64,000 nt of DNA from positions 9,114,001 through 9,178,000 of the forward strand of contig OZ316893.1 in the NCBI GenBank assembly GCA_973895155.1, read 5' to 3'. The translations under genes were made by a program, and so were the position numbers. The notes below the pieces were generated by a model. The model did no database searches. It was given only the letters and a program-made list of their open reading frames with translations, and was not told the origin of the DNA. Positions 1 to 22,155 of the stretch are shown piece after piece; position 1 is the stretch's first letter; every line of letters begins with the position of its first letter. The DNA comes from Marsupella aquatica. Lineage: Eukaryota; Marchantiophyta.

Positions 1-224
1 GTTGCATGCATTACACCATATGTAAGTGCGTTTTAATATGTAATTACCAGAAACGGTGTGGACTGGAAGTTTGCACGAGTATCATGACACGTGGCAATAG
101 CTGAACCCATCTGAAGGTGGCCATGGGGCCTCATGGTGTGCTGCCGTTGCCAAATGCTTCCACTTGGGGTGGGGATTCTTATAAGCCATGCACATACTTT
201 AGGGCTAAACCTCTAGAAAAGTTC

Positions 225-835
225 TTTTGTGCTTTTTGGACCTTTCTTTTCATTGTGTGGAGTCATTTGGCTTGGCATCTAGCCGTGAGCAGCCCTTTTT
301 CTATTGTGTGAACACATTTCACATGAACCTTGACTTCTAGCAAACATCTAGCAATGGGGAGCCCTTTTTCATTGTGTGAAGTCATGCTCATGAACCTTAC
401 CATCTAGACGCACCTAGCAGTGGGCAGCCGTTTTTCTGTTGTGTGAAGTTATTTAACATGGACCTTGACATCTAGCAGTGGACAGCCCTTTTTCTGTTGT
501 GTGGCGTTATTTCACATGACCTTTTGCATCTAGCAATGCGCAGCCCTTTTTGTATTTTATCAAGCCATTTGACTTGAACCTTGACATCTAGCAGTGGGCA
601 GCCCCCTTTTCTATCTTGTGAAGCCAATTGACTTGAACCTTGACATCGAGCAGTGGGTAGCACTTTTTCTGTTGTGTGAAATCATTTCACATGAGCCTTG
701 ACATCTAGCATTGGGTAGCCCTTTTTCTGTTGTGTGAAGTCTTTTCACATGAGTCTTCACATCTAGCAGTGGGCAGCCCTTTTTCTATTGTGTGAAGTCA
801 TTTCTAATGAACCTTGAAAAGAGCAGTGGGGCCTT
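225..835. repeat. Minisatellite of about 60-bp units
   Basis: About ten diverged head-to-tail copies of a ~60-bp unit. Each contains a version of tgtgaagtcatttcacatga, then ccttgacatctagcagtggg, then cagccctttttct. Copies differ by substitutions and small indels, so the array is old. No coding potential is visible on either strand; the short open frames here only reflect the repeat period. Confidence 0.85.
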
Positions 836-3800
836 GCAACAGCCTTTTTGCAAGATGTTCTTTGCTATTGAATAAAATTTCTATTGCAAGATAAAAGGCC
901 CTCGACCTGCCAGCTTACTATTCACTTGTGCCCAGGTGAAGAGTGCCGTCCCACTCTGCTCAATGCCCTCCCTTGTTTACTGCCCGCCAGTTTTTTAACT
1001 AATCAAAACATGGGGATTCCTTTTAGCAGCTTCTTGTAAAATCTAAACTAATTTTGGAAGCCGTTGTTTTACTATGCCATAGATTGATTCCTATGATGAA
1101 CAAATATATGACAATAATCAAGCCACAAATTTTAGACAATACCCCAAAATTTCTCAGAAAATGTATAGTGAATTTGGCAGGCATTACAGACCCCATTAGA
1201 AGCCTGGCACCATGCAACCTCATATACACGATCATTTATGTTTTGATACAACTACAGAAAAAACAATTACATCTGGGAACCCAAAAAGAATCCATAAAAT
1301 TGAAAACGACATCCTGAGCACGAAGAGCATAGGGGGAGGGAAATGTTCAATTTTTGGACCAAGTCTGACGCTTTGAAGTATGGCATAATACCATAAATCA
1401 ATTCATTAATTTCGTTTGTTTATTTGAAAAATAATTTGCATACACCGATTCATCAGAAGTACTGCACAAAATTAGACAAACAGTCATTTTAACACCAACT
1501 AGTCTTAGCGATACTAATCACAACTATTTATCTTCATCTTAATTAACCTCCCCTCTATTGTGCCGTCCTAGATCCAATACACTAGAGACTCTGTGTTCTT
1601 ACAATGCATCAATTTCCAAGAAGACAGCTTTGAATTTCCGAAATTTCAGTAGTATGTGCAAGAATTGATCGACCTCATGGTAGAATCCTGTTAGTCCCCT
1701 CTCAATTAGTTGAGTCTCATCACCAGACGAATGATTGGTTTGTGAATACTTTGAGTGGTCCTCAGTGGAGGAATTGACTTTTTGCCATTTTCTGTCAAAC
1801 CCAGAGAAACTGTTGGAATTGACCTATTTGGAAGAAAGTGTGATGTCTGATGAAGCCTGTTTTAGTTAAGAGAACATCGTCATGTGCTTTCGTGTCTTCT
1901 CTCTTTCACTGAATCGCAATTCTGAACCTAAGAGCTCTTAGACCAGCTACACTCCATGTTCGGTTTCATCTGCCCACCATGGCACCGCAAATCATGACTT
2001 GCCGAATTAATACTTGAGGTCAATCTTGGAAATGGGCGACAACTTCTGGCTGCTTATGAAATTTGTATCTCCCTTTGCCATTCAACAGAGAAGGGTTTGA
2101 TGGGGTATTAAAACATACATAAGGAAGGGTCCACAACTACCTTCTTTCTATGAGTAGACTAGATCTAAGTTGACTCCTACCATGAACAGATGAAATGACA
2201 ATAGGGCCAAAATTCCCAACATGACCAAAATTGCCCGAAAGCCCATACAGTAGAGTTTTCCGTGGTCAATCCCGGATGAGTCAACCATTATCTTCATTCA
2301 GGGTGAGTTAACATTTGAACTCAGCTTCAGCGACTCACATTTAGACTACAAGATCAAACTGCAAGGCGGTTACATGCTTCACCCTAAGCCACTAAGAGTT
2401 CCCAACAAGACTTTCCTGATCCTGCTTCAGTGAAAATAATGGTTGACTCAAAATAATGGTTGGGTCAATCACAGAGGGGTGATTAGCTGTGTGAGGGGTG
2501 ACTCTACCGTTAATCAATTTTTGGGCTGCCATCGGTCTTTTGATCCAGTTCATTTGCGTATGACCAGAAATACAATGAGAGATACCGGTAATTCATAGTT
2601 GAACTATAGGCAGCAGTCATTAAAAGTTCAGCTCAGATTCATGGAAAGGAGTCAAGGAATCAAGTCCCTCGCAAGGGAATCGACGTACCTTGCCCAAAGA
2701 GCCCCATGAGCAACTTCATTGTTCCTCGAATAATAAAAGGGTCACTTTCCCTGTTCTCTTTTAGTGACAGTGATGAAAAGTGAGGGGATGCAGATATAGT
2801 AATTGCAAGTTATGGGCTTTTCCAAGGACCGTGTGAACTCAGAATCACTGCTACAGCTACAGCTTCCTTCATCAAATTCACACTCTCCTGTAAAAAGTTC
2901 TTGAACTTTGGAACCACGTTAGAAAGCGACAGTTCGTGAGTTTGCGTTGTACCATCCTTTCAACTCATTTCAATGCAATAAAATAGTCGTGTCAACTCCT
3001 TAACGATCACAAATCGAGTGTTCAAGACTGTCTGCATGAGACACCCGTTCGGAAGGTCATGGGACGTTCGTCCTAACTGGGATTAATTGCCATTATTTTG
3101 TACAATTTGACCAAATTGTAAGTGTGCTTAACAGAGCAGTTACGGAATTACAATACTTTGCGTACACACGGGAGAATAGTTCCCTTTAATTTGGAAATTT
3201 CGAATCATCTGTACATTGGACTATAACAACTACTGTATGCACAATGGAATTGGTTTCCACACCTAAGATGAATAGGATGGATTAGTCAATAGGACTTGCT
3301 TCTGCACCTGGCGTAGATCTTCGTAGGCAGAAGCGGGATGGTAGGACTGTCGGAAAACTTTGCTTTTCGTCCATATTTTAAACTTCGGGAACTGTTCGGA
3401 GTCGCTTTCTCCCGAGGCTTGCCGGACAAATGCCGCTTTTCAGACCAGTTACGTCAGAAAGGGTCACGTTTCATGCTGTCAGAATCTCCAGCTTCGATGC
3501 AAACAAAGGTTTAACAGAATCAATCAGAAGTTAAAAGCTTCATCGCAGGAAAAGGCAACTTCACAAACCTCGTTTCCACTGCTGCAGTGCCTTAGGGTGA
3601 AAATCACTTCACCCGACCTTCCGCTTTTGCAGACAAACCTTCGTTCTGGGAAGTGTTAACAGAATTAACATGTCCCCAAGCGAGGGCGTTCGCAAACAAT
3701 CTGTCATAAGAGTACGTGGTTGCATCTTTCGAATGAATCCGTTGAGAAATGCTCTACCGGCTACCTTCTACCACAGACAGTGACGTGTCGCCCCGCACTG

Positions 3801-4374
3801 AGATCCGAGAAGAAAAGCTGACTTCGGTGATGCCTAAGTCAGAACTCTGTCTTGGCCAAATATGCTTCTTGCTGAATTTGTCCTTAGTTCATTGAGTTGA
3901 CAAGATTCTCCAGTCCTCTGAGGTGCAACACCGCAGCTCGAGTAATCATTGAGCTGTAAGCTGCAGAAGAATCTCAAATCTCGTATATGCCTTCGTAGTT
4001 TTCACGCGTCAAAAAGTACATTTGAAGATCATACTTTACCAAGGTCTTGAAAGCCTCATTCATACAACTAACTCTCCCATCCATCAATTTCAATGCATCT
4101 GCCCACATTGTTATACATATTTGACAAGTTGAACGCAAACAAACATGCATAAATCATGAGAGCAAAATTGACAGACGGCGGGAAAGAATAAATCTCAGAA
4201 TAATGTACAAACTAATGGAGGCACTATGGGCATCTATGTCTACGATGTTGCTATTCTGTACAGTAAGAATGATGTCTAGGAGGTCATTACAGACTTTACC
4301 TACTGTCTGTAAGATCGCAAGGGACAAACCTGTCACTCAATTACAGAAGAGCCACAAGCAAGAACACAGCAACA
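836..4374. other. Gene-free 3' flank of SMC3
   Basis: I see no convincing gene here. Open frames are short, overlap on both strands and show no recognisable domain. Positions ~2434-2470 hold a small duplication (ggttgactcaaaataat repeated). The last few hundred bases before 4375 are the likely 3' untranslated region of the minus-strand SMC3 gene. The 99-codon frame at 3360-3659 (+) has no recognisable similarity and no splice context, and I do not call it. Confidence 0.6.
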
Positions 4375-15266
<10,892 letters not shown>

Positions 15267-16150
15267 TGCTTTGTCAACCTTCGCCCTCGCGGGCGACTTT
15301 CCTTTCTGTCACTCGTCAACAATAACCGAAGGCTCCGCCAACAGACGACCTCCAACCCAGCAATGCTTTCTTGCTTCCACTTCTCGCACCGCAACATCAG
15401 CTAAGTACTGCAGCGCAAAGTACCGTTCCCTGCATTGGATAAAGCAACGATAGAAATCAGATACAATGTCCTCTCTCGGCAAGCAGCCTCCCGGGCACAA
15501 CTCCAAAAAAAAACTTCCGCCGGGAAAAAAACCACAATCAAGCGCGAAGCGAATTTTGGGCCACAACGGCGCAAATAAAACAACTCAACAAAAACATGGT
15601 TCCAGTCCAGGACCACACCAGAGCAGCTTCACAACGCAACAAACGACACACCTTGTTCTCCTCTTGTCCGAGCTTCCAGCTCCAAGCATTCTAAAAAAAC
15701 AACAACAAAAACACGAGACGGTCTTACCTTCAGACTGTCGACGAGTTCCAGCGCTGATTCTCAATCAACCATCCAATCGACCACACAGCACTACTTGCGC
15801 GCGTCATCGTAAGTGAGGAGAGTCCAGTGCTCGTCTTCTTCGCCACCTGCGTACCGCGCTACATCCGTTGAACAAGCAGGGAAGCTCCGCGAATTCGGCT
15901 CTGCTGGTCCGTCGCGAAGAATCAATTTCCCCGTGTGCTCGAGCGACGACGCGGCCACAGAACTACGAGCGGAACTGTGGTCGTGACAACCATGGTACCA
16001 TAGAGCTCGCGCTCGCGGCGCCCTTCATTCGACCTTCGAGTCCGTTCCGTTCCGTTCCTTTCCTTTCCTTTCCTTTCACGATGGAAGACGAAACCTACAC
16101 GACGGATCGTGAAGCTACTACGGTGTTCGTTCAAGCGGCGACAGTGTTTT
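15267..16150 (-). promoter_or_regulatory. SMC3 5' leader and promoter region
   Basis: Sequence directly upstream of the SMC3 ATG at 15266 on the minus strand. It is GC-richer near 15850-16150 and contains a short pentanucleotide array at 16041-16076 (tccgt units grading into tccttt). No TATA box or transcription start can be assigned from sequence alone. The many overlapping open frames here on both strands show no domain and look like chance frames. Confidence 0.45.
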
Positions 16151-16159
16151 ACGGGCGGG

Positions 16160-16816
16160 GGGAAAGACCGGCGGGCGGATGGACGCTCACCCCGCGCTTT
16201 TTTCAAGAGCAACTGGGACCAACTTTACTAAAACCATTTTTTTTAATTTCTCACCCCCATGACTGATTGAACATAATTTACTCGGTTGCCCTGTAAAATG
16301 TAAATTAATCTACAGTACTTATTATGTTATTTCCTTGCAAGGAATCGGTGATCGGTGCACCAGGGATTACCTGTAGCTCTTGGCTCTTGGTGGGACTTAA
16401 TTACTTAAACCATCACTAGCCGCCATGACAAAAAGCTGGACGCTCACCATGCGCTTTTTTCAAAGAGCAATTGGGACCAATTTACTAAAACCATTTTTTT
16501 TAATTTTTTCACCCCCATGATTGAACATAGTTACTCGGTTGCCCAGTAATTTTATCGACTTATCATGTTATTTCCTTGCAAGGAGTCAGTGTGCTAGGGA
16601 TTATCGAAGCTCTTGGTGGGACTTAAACCATATCACTAGCTGCCATGACAAAAGCTGGACGCTCGCCCCGCGCTTTTTTCAAGAGCAACTGGGACCAACT
16701 TTACTTAAACCATTTTTTTTTATTTCTCACTTCCATGATTGAACATAATTACTCAGTTCCTTTGTAAATTTACCCTGTAAATTTGAAATTTATCTACTTA
16801 TTATGTTATTTCCTTG
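16160..16816. repeat. Tandem repeat array of ~210-260-bp units, left part
   Basis: Three copies are anchored on agagcaactgggaccaa, near 16205, 16463 and 16679. Each continues through an A/T-rich block, gattgaacataattactcgg, tatttccttgcaaggaatc and gtgggacttaaaccatatca. The third copy is cut at 16816 by the insertion at 16817-20014. The array resumes at 20015. No coding potential is seen. Confidence 0.85.
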
Positions 16817-19800
16817 TGTGGTAGAGTGGTCAAACTGTTAAAGAACACTTTAACCTCTAAAGACCTGAATTCGTTCCCTTTAAGAGTGAATGAAAAGCAA
16901 ATTGGTACTAAAAAGAGCAAATAAGATGTTGATTTGGCATAACCTTACCAAGGAGTTCTCTCTCCTGAGGATTGATAGTAATCAATGCACAAAAACTAAT
17001 AATTAAAGAAAGGCATGGAAAAGGACTAGTAAGAATGCCTTATCAATTGACTCATGAGAAAAGATGATGGAAAATGACGATCCCTAGCAAATCAACAGGA
17101 TTCTGGATTTTTAAGATTTGGAAGGCAACAGAGCTCATAACATGGTCGAATTAGAATAGACATCAAACATTAACTAGAAATTGACATGGAGATCTAGCTA
17201 TCAAACCAAGAATTCTTTCTGATCAACAAATGGTGACGGTACTAGAATGCTTGAATTGATATCTTCTCACACAAAGATTTCTAGATTGTCAAATTGATAA
17301 CTTCTCAATCAAATTTAGATAATTACTCATGGGAAAGGAAACATTCCATTTCGACTACTAGAACAGCAGGAGTTCAATGCTACCTAGAATCATATGAGTA
17401 ATTCAAATTGAAATCCAACTTCAAAGTATGATGGTAAAATTTCTAAGTATTAACTTCTCAACAGGAGGAGTCTGCAGTTCTACTCACAGCAGGTCAAGGC
17501 TCAACAGGAGCACCTGAGGAGGAGCTTCTATGCTTCCAACAGAAACTGAGAACTAAGGAAAAATGAATCTGTGTTCCTCCAAAGATACACAAAGGAAGGA
17601 TCCCAAAAGTCACAAAGTGTCATGTCCGGTTTTCATGGAAGAAAAAGTAACTGTCAATCAAAATCCGGAAATGAGAACAAAGGAAAATCCGGAAATGGAT
17701 GTAAGGCAAAATCCGGGTTTTGATTTCCGGTTCTACTACTAAATCCGGATTTAGATCTTAGTCGGTTCCGGAAATGCTAACTAACTAACTAAAACAACTA
17801 ATCTACTGAGCATCATCAACTACATCTACTCTAAGTGACTCATGTGTAAGATCAACTGGACTAGCAGGTTTCAGAGGAGGAGATGTAACTAAACTCGCAG
17901 TAGCCTCCAAGTCCTTCAAATCAAAAGGTGTTTCGCGTGGACTGATCGTCGGAGGTGACACTGACGGAAAACGGAACTCAACCTTCTCAAATTCGGGTGG
18001 GGTGCCTCCTACTTCATTTTCATCTTGCAACACCGGAGACGTTCCGGATTCCGGAATCCGAATTCGGGGAGGAGTCAACATGGACTTCGCATCCGAAATC
18101 ACTTTCTCCATCTGCTCAAACGTTCCGGAAATCTTCTTGGCAAAGCGGTTATTGCACTCAATAACCTTAACAAGGGTGCCTGGGTTGGCTGTCGCTAAAT
18201 ACTTATCTATCAGGTTAGCTTCCAACAAGCTCAGGACTGGTACATGAAGTGCTTCTTGAACACTAGTAACTGCAGCATTCAGTAATTTCCGGATCTTCAG
18301 GTGTTCCTCCAACTTCTTCTGTGCAGCATCCAACTGGTCCACCAAAGAGTCAATCTTCTGTCTGTCCTTGAAGGCCTGATCCTCCAAGTCCCAGATCCGC
18401 TTCTTAGCCTGACTCTTGATCACCATGTCCAGGGTGGAAACGATGACAATCGGGCTGCAGTTGAGCATCTCATCAACCGTCCCAACAAGGTCCTCAAGTT
18501 GTTTCGTCTTTCCGGCCGCACTCTCCAAGAAAATCCGGACATGCTCCAACTCTGCTGATGCCGTCCACTTCGAACTGGGGGTCACACCCGGAAGACTTCC
18601 TCTACTTTCCGGTCTCCGGACAGGTTCCGGAACTTCAATAGGATCCGGTTCCAGACTCTGCACAAATTTCTTCTGCGTCCTGGGAGGTCGCACTTCCACA
18701 ACCGGTTCTTCTTCAGACTCAGTCCCTTCAGGTGTTTGCCAATCCGGATCTCCGAGTTGGGCTAACATGGCTTGATTCTCATACTCCTCCGCTTCTTCAT
18801 CTGTAAGAATCCGGTCCATTGCGTAAAGATTGGCTAGATAGCAAGAAAGGGATGTGGGAGTCTTCAAATGAAGATTCCGGACCTGGTTGGCTATAACTTC
18901 CTCCAAAACTTTGGCCCAGGAAATCTTCTTCTCCCCTATGTTAGCAGCAATAGTATTTCCAATCCGGATTATAACTCGTCGAGGCTTGGCAGGGGAAAGA
19001 AGTGGAAGCAAAAAGGACAGAACATCGTAAAACTCCTCATTACAACACTGGGAAACCTTCCAACCGTCCTTCGGATCCACTTCACCATCAAAATAGTTAT
19101 CCGCAAAGGCATTCTTGGAGGTCAGGAAGCCCTCTCCCTTCAAAGGCACATCCAAAAGAGAAGAGATAACTGCTGCAGTCCACTTTTCCAGTTTTGCTCT
19201 GATCGAATCCGGAAATTCCGAAGCAAGGGTTGTGCGATTCTGGACCTCCTTCACGAATATTGCACTCTGGTATCCCCATGGCAGCTCCATCAACTTCGCA
19301 CAGCCCATGGTCTCAAGGTTCCCCTGCAAGCGGTCCTTCCTTGTTGAATCCGTGGGAATTTCCGGTCGCAACGGCTTTTCGTTCACAACGACTGTCCGCT
19401 CCTTGGTCGTCCGCTTTGGTAGCGTCCGGATTCCGGATTTGTCCGGGGCAAAATCCGGGTCCTTTCTCTTCACCAAAATGAGGAGATGGAGAGAAAGAAT
19501 CCAAATTAAAATCCTTCCAAAATCCAAAATTCCCAATCGAACGATCATCCAATCCGGAAATCTGAATCAAGTCGCAAACTTCCCCTCTCAATCGAACGAT
19601 CACCCACTTCCCCCGTAACGAACTTCCTTTCATCTATGGCCTCGAAACGGCAGCCTCGTCCGGCTCTAAGCTCTCCTATGATTCCTCGCAAAAGATTTCT
19701 GCAGCAGTTCGGTGGTGTGAGGAATGCTTGGTCTGGCGTGGTCTTAAGAACTCGGTTGCCAACTTCCGGTCTCCAGTCGGACGTCAGACTTATGGTTTTA

Positions 19801-20014
19801 ATATTCATTCTCCCACGCCTACTCGCATGGCTCAACGGTGCCGTTACTTATAAGTTCCAAAAAATGGTGCTATCCGGATATTTCCGGATTCAATACTGCA
19901 AAGTAGTTTGTTATGGTCTTTTCCGGTCAAAGTATACTCCGTTAACCACTAAAAGTTGAAAATTTTTAAATTTTTGCACTTTTTAATTTCCTTATTTATA
20001 ACCATGGTATCACA
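16817..20014 (-). mobile_element. 3.2-kb insertion of unknown class with 5-bp target duplication
   Basis: This segment interrupts a tandem repeat unit within the palindrome CCTTGCAAGG. The unit sequence reads up to ccttg at 16812-16816 and resumes with ccttg at 20015-20019 followed by caaggaatc, giving a 5-bp direct duplication. The insert begins TGTGGTAGAG and ends GGTATCACA, so it obeys TG...CA. Its termini are weakly inverted (TGTGGTA against TGTGATA). It carries one long ORF on the minus strand (17803-19548) and a TATA-like ttataaataagg just inside its right end on that strand. I found no long direct repeats at its ends, no PBS and no reverse transcriptase. It could be a gag-only LTR-derived element with eroded repeats, or a DNA element of unfamiliar type. 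Confidence 0.6.
17803..19548 (-). CDS. Orphan 581-codon ORF inside the 3.2-kb insertion
   Basis: I do not recognise this protein. The first ~25 residues are hydrophobic and may be an artefact of choosing the most upstream ATG; the basic segment starting KRKDPDF may be closer to the true N terminus. Residues ~85-260 look globular (PWGYQSAIFVKEV, DPKDGWKVSQCC, ISWAKVLEEVI). An acidic/proline linker (ESEEEPVVEV) follows, then a predicted coiled coil around 360-420 (KIDSLVDQLDAAQKKLEEHL) and a proline-rich tail. No zinc knuckle, protease or polymerase motif is visible. The globular-then-coiled-coil layout recalls Gag-like or plant-mobile-domain-like proteins, but that is a guess. The frame is intact, and it lies in an insertion with a target duplication, so it is probably transposon-borne. 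Confidence 0.55.
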   Translation of the reverse strand: MIVRLGILDFGRILIWILSLHLLILVKRKDPDFAPDKSGIRTLPKRTTKERTVVVNEKPLRPEIPTDSTRKDRLQGNLETMGCAKLMELPWGYQSAIFVKEVQNRTTLASEFPDSIRAKLEKWTAAVISSLLDVPLKGEGFLTSKNAFADNYFDGEVDPKDGWKVSQCCNEEFYDVLSFLLPLLSPAKPRRVIIRIGNTIAANIGEKKISWAKVLEEVIANQVRNLHLKTPTSLSCYLANLYAMDRILTDEEAEEYENQAMLAQLGDPDWQTPEGTESEEEPVVEVRPPRTQKKFVQSLEPDPIEVPEPVRRPESRGSLPGVTPSSKWTASAELEHVRIFLESAAGKTKQLEDLVGTVDEMLNCSPIVIVSTLDMVIKSQAKKRIWDLEDQAFKDRQKIDSLVDQLDAAQKKLEEHLKIRKLLNAAVTSVQEALHVPVLSLLEANLIDKYLATANPGTLVKVIECNNRFAKKISGTFEQMEKVISDAKSMLTPPRIRIPESGTSPVLQDENEVGGTPPEFEKVEFRFPSVSPPTISPRETPFDLKDLEATASLVTSPPLKPASPVDLTHESLRVDVVDDAQ

Positions 20015-20440
20015 CCTTGCAAGGAATCAGTGTGCCAGGGATTATCGTAGCTCTAGGTGGGACTTAAACCATATCACTACATTAGTCGCCATGACAAAAG
20101 CTGGACGCTCACCCTGAGCTTTTTTCAAGAGCAACTGGGACCAACTTTACTTGAACCAATTTTTTTTAATTTCTCACCCACAGGCTTGATTGAACATAAT
20201 TACTCGGTTGCCCACTTAGTGTATTATTTCCTTGCAAGGAATTGGTGCACCAGGGATTACCTGTAGCTCTTGGTGGGACTTAAACCATCACTACCAGCAA
20301 TGACAAAAGCTGGACCCTCACCCTGCGCTTTTTTGAAGAGCAACTAGGACCACTTTACTAAAACCATTTTTTATTTCCCACCCTCGTGATTGAACATAAT
20401 TACTCAGTTGCCCTGTAAATTTGTCTATTTATTATGTACA
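20015..20440. repeat. Tandem repeat array, right part, with decayed copies beyond
   Basis: The ~210-260-bp unit seen at 16160-16816 continues here, with anchors near 20124 and 20335. More decayed fragments recur near 21030-21080 and 21230-21310 (ctatgttattcctttgcaagg and similar). The array was one block before the 3.2-kb element split it. Confidence 0.8.
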
Positions 20441-21800
20441 GGGACTGGGTGTACAAAAAAATATAGTTGGGAGTATGATTTTCCCTCACACTCCTAGCCC
20501 CCCTCTATAGGAATAGTGCAGGGTATTCTCATTGGCTCTCAAGTCCAAAACTCCTACATTTTATATGTAGTGTACAGCTTGGAATATGGTGTATTTGGGG
20601 GCTTGGGGTGTCAGAGGGAGTGATTGTACTTCCTACCCCTGGCCATGAAACCTTGCCCTAAGCATGGATGGATGAGGGGTTTGTTTTGCCAATCTCCATG
20701 GACTGTGACGCACACTCCTTCACTTTACACCCAAAGTTCACACTAATGCATTATCTTTGGCAGGATGCTCACTTCTGAGAAGGATGCCCTTGGTAGTTCG
20801 TGCATGAGCCATGACCTACCACTGTGTATGCTAATGGAAAACCATTTGTGAGCCGTCAATTAGAGCCCATTTACAGGTCACATTCTAGTCAAAACTATAA
20901 AGAGTGTTATCCGAGCAATTTTTTGATGTTTTGAGTCAGCCCATCTCAGCTTTAAAAATCCATGGGGGCTTCACTGAAAACCCCTCAGTCCATCCAGGCT
21001 GTACTTTCCCCGAATCAAACACAATCTCTAAGTTTTCATGTAAATTAATCTACTTACTATGTTATTCCTTTGCAAGGAATCAATCGGCCTTAGATAACTC
21101 AAACAACTGGAATTTGCAGCTAAGATCTATACATGGGGCAGCTTAAAAATTTAAAAGTTTTGGGAGCAACTTAAGAAAGTTGTCCAATTTTGCATGTGAT
21201 TCAGTTAAAAACAGTAATGAGAACCATATTAATTTTTTCACTCCCAAAAATTGAACAAAGTTACTCAGTTGCCCCGTAAGTTAATCTATTTACTATGTTA
21301 TATCCTTGCAGCTAAGATTAACCTTGGGGGTAGGTTACTAATTAAAACAGTTTTGGGGCAAAAAGTCTTTTGGGTAGCTTAGTAAAAAAACAGTTTACTA
21401 GAAAGGCTGCAACAAAGTCAGAGAACCAATTTACAAAATAGGCCAAAAAAAGTTAAAGAGGATTAATTTAGTAGCAAGGGCTAAACAAAAGGGTTCACAC
21501 AAAGGGTGGGACAGACATCTCACCTTTTTGTAGACTCAGATTTCATCTCAATCGTTACTTAGGTTAGGGACTGGTTGTTCTTGATGTAGAAGACTAATGG
21601 CGGCCCTTTCAGATCTGGTTTGCCCAAGCCTACATGGCAGTCGGTGGGTCCAGCAAGTAAAGGTTAAGAAATCCTGACAGTGAGAATGTCCATGTAGCAA
21701 CAATGACATTTTTGGGAAGCTTGGTCGAAAAGTGGGAAGCTGGTTTTTATAACAACCATTTGAAGGGCACATTTCCTGTTATTCTGGTGAACTAGCTCAA
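20441..21800. other. Gene-free spacer
   Basis: A/T-rich sequence without a credible ORF. It contains only decayed fragments of the neighbouring tandem repeat near 21030 and 21230. Confidence 0.55.
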
Positions 21801-21814
21801 AACCCGTGCGTTGC

Positions 21815-22155
21815 ACAAAAGATGTCGTTGAGAAAAAAAATGTCGTGTTGGCCAAGACGTTGTTGAGAAAAAAGATATCGTGTCGGCCAAGATGTTGTTA
21901 AGAAAAAAGATATCCTATTGGCCAAGACGTCATTGAGAAAAAAGATGTCGTGTTGGCCAAGATGTCGTTAAGACAAAAGTTGTCGTGTCTGGGGTCGTGT
22001 TGCCAATGATGTTGTTATGTAAAAGATGTCATTAAAAACAGAAGTTGTGTTGCCAAAGAAGTTGGGTCACCAAAGAAGTTGTTATGTGAAAGATGTTGTC
22101 AAGTAAAAAGATGTTGTTAAAAAGATGTCAAGTAACAAGATGTTATTAAAAAGAG
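21815..22155. repeat. Degenerate ~40-bp tandem repeat
   Basis: Successive diverged copies built around gatgtcgtgttggccaagac and gttgttgagaaaaaa. They shorten toward the right end into aagatgttgtcaagta-type units. No coding function is seen. Confidence 0.75.

Noticed and set aside
225-835. CRISPR-like array (regular ~60-bp repeats)
   Set aside because: Units are contiguous and diverged, without unique spacers, and the DNA is nuclear plant sequence. It is a minisatellite.
15309-16266. Overlapping ORFs of 70-130 codons on both strands upstream of SMC3
   Set aside because: They lie in the leader/promoter region, lack domains and mirror each other on opposite strands, as expected for chance frames in GC-richer DNA.
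16817-16890. tRNA-derived SINE head (tggtagagtgg resembling an A box, gaattcgttccc resembling a B box)
   Set aside because: The B-box match is weak, no cloverleaf forms, and the position coincides with the terminus of a larger insertion whose ORF runs the other way.
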